Of a DNA stretch of 64,000 bases, positions 61,795-64,000 are shown piece after piece. The notes under the pieces are model-generated. The model made no database searches, was not told the DNA's origin, and saw nothing but the letters and a program-made list of their open reading frames with translations. The stretch is taken from positions 92,309 through 156,308 of the forward strand of contig NZ_NQOG01000006.1 of assembly GCF_002270485.1 (NCBI RefSeq). Reading direction: 5' to 3'. Numbering within the stretch: the stretch's first letter is position 1; every line of letters starts with the position of its first letter. The position numbers and the translations under genes were made by a program. The DNA comes from Anaerostipes hominis (ex Lee et al. 2021) (GTDB lineage Bacteria > Bacillota > Clostridia > Lachnospirales > Lachnospiraceae).

Positions 61795-63102
61795 TTAATT
61801 TTCTGTTCCTTCATCCATCTGTTTTTCCATGATACTATCATTGATTTTAACAAATGGAAGGTATAATAATACACCGATTGCGATAACAATCAACTGTACA
61901 AGTACGGCTTTCCAGTCACCTGCTGTTGCAAGATAAGCATTGATCAATGGTGGAGTTGTCCAAGGGATGTACACAACGCAAGGATCGATAAATCCGATGG
62001 ATGTTGCAACATATCCTATGATTAACCCGATTGCCGGAAGCAGTACGAATGGAATCATCAATGCCAGGTTGTAAACGATTGGGTATCCGAAGATAACCGG
62101 CTCATTAATGTTAAAGATTCCAGGTGCAAGTCCTAATTTTGCAATACTCTTAGATGCTTTGTTTCTACTGAATAAAAATGTTACAAGGATTAATACGATT
62201 GTACTTCCTGAACCACCGATCATTCCAAATGTTGGAACAAATGCTACATTCATGATATGTGGAACTGCCTGATGATTTGCAAATGCAAGCATATTTTCGT
62301 TGATATTTGCAATTAAAAGCGGTTCAAGTAAAGTTCCGTAAATAACCGTCTGATGAATTCCGAGTGTAAATAATAAATTTCCAAGGCTATAAAGAATAAT
62401 GACACCTGCAAGGCTTGTATTCACTTTTCTTAATGGTTCCTGGATGAACATAGAAATCAGTGCTACCAAGTTCGTGTCAAATACGACATATAAAACGGTT
62501 GAAATGATTCCCCAGAATGATAAAACAATAATTACAGGAATTAATACATTGAAAGATTTTGATACTGCCGGTGGAATATTATCACCAAGCTTAATCTGCA
62601 GTTTATCAATGTGTGAAATTGATATGAATAATTCAGTTGTAATCAATCCAATGATGATTCCTGCAAATAACCCTGTTGTTCCAATATTGCTGAATCCGAG
62701 AATTCCCGTTGCTGCAACTGCTTTATCTGCATTTAATGGTGTTACTTCCATAACGTTTGGCATCATAACAACCAAACTTGCCAATGCGATTATCGCTGCT
62801 GCCAGCGGATTTTCAAATCGTTTACTTGATGATAACATAAATGCCACGATTGGTGCTACTAACAATCCTGAAATATTCAGTGTACCGTTTGTAATTACAG
62901 TTCCCCAATACTGTGCATTTACCAATGCATCACCTTTTAACAAAAATGGAAATAACACATTGTTAATTAATACTGCAACACCTGCTAAGATATATAGCGG
63001 CATAAGCGTTGCAAAAGTATCTCTTAATGCTTTCAGATGAATCTGTCCCCCAACACGCATCGCCACGTTGGAAAACTTGTCAATAAACTTGTTTCCTCCC
63101 AT
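61795..63102 (-). CDS. celB: PTS cellobiose-type IIC permease
   Basis: A 435-residue membrane component with about ten helices: MPLYILAGVAVLINN, GIHQTVIYGTLLEP and the signature GIFNINEPVIFGYPIVYN with the substrate-binding Glu. It imports and phosphorylates a disaccharide such as cellobiose or chitobiose. AAGGAGGATTTT precedes the start. No 6-phospho-beta-glucosidase is in the window; the partner hydrolase must be elsewhere. Confidence 0.93.
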   Translation of the reverse strand: MGGNKFIDKFSNVAMRVGGQIHLKALRDTFATLMPLYILAGVAVLINNVLFPFLLKGDALVNAQYWGTVITNGTLNISGLLVAPIVAFMLSSSKRFENPLAAAIIALASLVVMMPNVMEVTPLNADKAVAATGILGFSNIGTTGLFAGIIIGLITTELFISISHIDKLQIKLGDNIPPAVSKSFNVLIPVIIVLSFWGIISTVLYVVFDTNLVALISMFIQEPLRKVNTSLAGVIILYSLGNLLFTLGIHQTVIYGTLLEPLLIANINENMLAFANHQAVPHIMNVAFVPTFGMIGGSGSTIVLILVTFLFSRNKASKSIAKLGLAPGIFNINEPVIFGYPIVYNLALMIPFVLLPAIGLIIGYVATSIGFIDPCVVYIPWTTPPLINAYLATAGDWKAVLVQLIVIAIGVLLYLPFVKINDSIMEKQMDEGTEN

Positions 63103-63293
63103 AAAATCCTCCTTGGGTGCTTTGTTTGTTGAAATGTTATATCTTATTTATAATTTAACATATCTTTTTCAATCATTCAACATACTTTTCGATTTTGGGT
63201 AATTTATACAATATATTATTGATTTTTTAGTATATATCCATAAAAAATAGGCTTTGCCTATTCAACTCCCCTGCCCCTCAATCGAGGGCACTG
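63103..63293. other. AT-rich promoter region of the PTS operon
   Basis: No gene seen. It is very AT-rich with several TATAAT-like boxes on the minus strand; none stands out. No antiterminator (LicT/RAT) hairpin was recognised. Confidence 0.4.
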
Positions 63294-63440
63294 AAAAAGT
63301 AGATAATACCGCCTGTGTTTGCTATAATGCATATATCAAATATAGGCGGTGTTTTTATGATCGAACAACAGCAGAGATTGGTGTTAAGTCCATACATGGA
63401 AATATATGAATTAGTAATCCCGAAAGATAATCTTCTATAG
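63294..63440 (+). mobile_element. Start of an IS1182-like transposase gene, interrupted
   Basis: A leader with the inverted repeat CCGCCTGTGTTTG/CAAATATAGGCGG precedes ATG 63357, which begins MIEQQQRLVLSPYMEIYELV, the N-terminus of IS1182-type transposases. The frame stops after 27 codons (TAG 63438), where IS91-type sequence begins. Confidence 0.65.
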
Positions 63441-63444
63441 TCTT

Positions 63445-64000
63445 ATGAATATCTTACAGACAATCTTTACCGACTATTATGAAGAAATTATATATACTCT
63501 TCATCCCAGAGATACTGAGATGGAAAATATCGATAAGATGTTAGGCTGTGGGGATCCTTCTTTCGGCGGCTCCATGTACGCCTGCACTCATTGCGGAAAT
63601 TTTAAATTTGTTCCTTTCCGCTTCCATAGCCGTTTTTGCCCTACTTGTGGTAATAAATACTCCATGGAACGCACTACCACTATGGCTTTTAAACTAGTAA
63701 ATGTCTCTCACCGTCATTGTGTTTTTACCATTGATGAAAATCTTCGTAACTTCTTCCTCAGGGACCGTTCTCTGCTTAACTGCCTTTTCCATTCCGTTAA
63801 CAGGGTTGTTTCCCGTATGTTTCATCAGATAAACAAATCAAAAAACTTTACCCCTGGTTTCATTATGGTTTTACATACCTTCGGCAGGGATCTCAAATGG
63901 AACCCTCATATCCACTGCCTTATCTCCGAAGGCGGTTTTAGTGATGACGGCTTCTGGCGTCATGTGAAACACTTTCATTACAATTTTCTCCGTAATGCTT
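63445..64000 (+). CDS. IS91-family transposase, partial (runs off the window)
   Basis: An open frame from ATG 63445 to the window end (185 codons, no stop). The N-terminal zinc ribbon CTHCGNFKFVPFRFHSRFCPTCG and the NPHIHCLISEGG motif (HUH, His-hydrophobe-His) identify the Y2/HUH transposase of IS91/IS801 elements, which move by rolling-circle replication. The catalytic Tyr lies beyond the edge. It is inserted within an IS1182-like remnant. No stop is seen up to the edge, so the element may still be active. Confidence 0.82.
   Translation, partial: MNILQTIFTDYYEEIIYTLHPRDTEMENIDKMLGCGDPSFGGSMYACTHCGNFKFVPFRFHSRFCPTCGNKYSMERTTTMAFKLVNVSHRHCVFTIDENLRNFFLRDRSLLNCLFHSVNRVVSRMFHQINKSKNFTPGFIMVLHTFGRDLKWNPHIHCLISEGGFSDDGFWRHVKHFHYNFLRNA

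Overview
The window looks like chromosome from an anaerobic, endospore-forming gut Firmicute of the Lachnospiraceae type. The evidence is low-to-moderate GC, AGGAGG-type ribosome sites, a two-gene SufC/SufB-type Fe-S system, spore photoproduct lyase, DUF1540 and DUF378 small proteins and typical clostridial regulators. Anaerostipes or a close relative is a guess, not a demonstration. No rRNA, tRNA or CRISPR array was recognised.

Layout. (1) 1-15.4 kb, stress and metal island: copA (with a CopZ-like tail), csoR, sufC and sufB on the minus strand; a free HMA metallochaperone and a Zn/Cd-type P-ATPase on the plus strand; two divergent ArsR repressors; a nitroreductase with a divergent HxlR regulator; two radical-SAM paralogues behind metK with another HxlR regulator; a Fic protein; and a decayed TipA-like MerR gene. 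(2) 15.5-19.3 kb: a MITE-like element, then a metallophosphoesterase/MFS operon divergent from a LacI regulator with repeated palindromic operators. (3) 19.3-28.7 kb, core genes on the minus strand: parE, parC, a glycosyltransferase, two LytR-CpsA-Psr proteins, ilvN and ilvC. (4) 28.7-41.1 kb, mixed: decayed EAL and GGDEF genes, a lipoprotein, VanZ, small proteins, NYN/LOTUS and SatD-like proteins, splB, fliB, truA, an L,D-transpeptidase, and remnants of DJ-1 and phage-tail genes. (5) 41.2-45.6 kb: a two-component system with an ABC exporter.

(6) 45.8-58.9 kb is the most interesting region, a self-contained sigma-54 regulon. A PAS/AAA+/Fis activator is divergent from a permease. An eight-gene, tightly coupled operon (Nfu-like, CGGCNP-MaoC fusion, ACP, metallo-beta-lactamase fold, LuxE, LuxC, AMP ligase and sigma-54 itself) is divergent from 4-hydroxybutyryl-CoA dehydratase and a CoA-transferase. 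I find -24/-12 sigma-54 promoters (GG-N10-GC) in front of all three target units. A palindrome TTGTTGCA-N4-TGCAACAA lies between the two catabolic operons and recurs, 17 of 20 matched, before the permease. The set suggests inducible uptake of a carboxylate or lactone, thioester activation on a dedicated ACP, acyl reduction by LuxC/LuxE, and entry of 4-hydroxybutyryl-CoA into crotonyl-CoA/butyrate metabolism. The substrate cannot be read from the sequence.

(7) 59-64 kb: IS256-family wreckage, a cellobiose-type PTS operon with a ROK kinase, and at the right edge an IS91-type transposase sitting in an IS1182-like transposase remnant.
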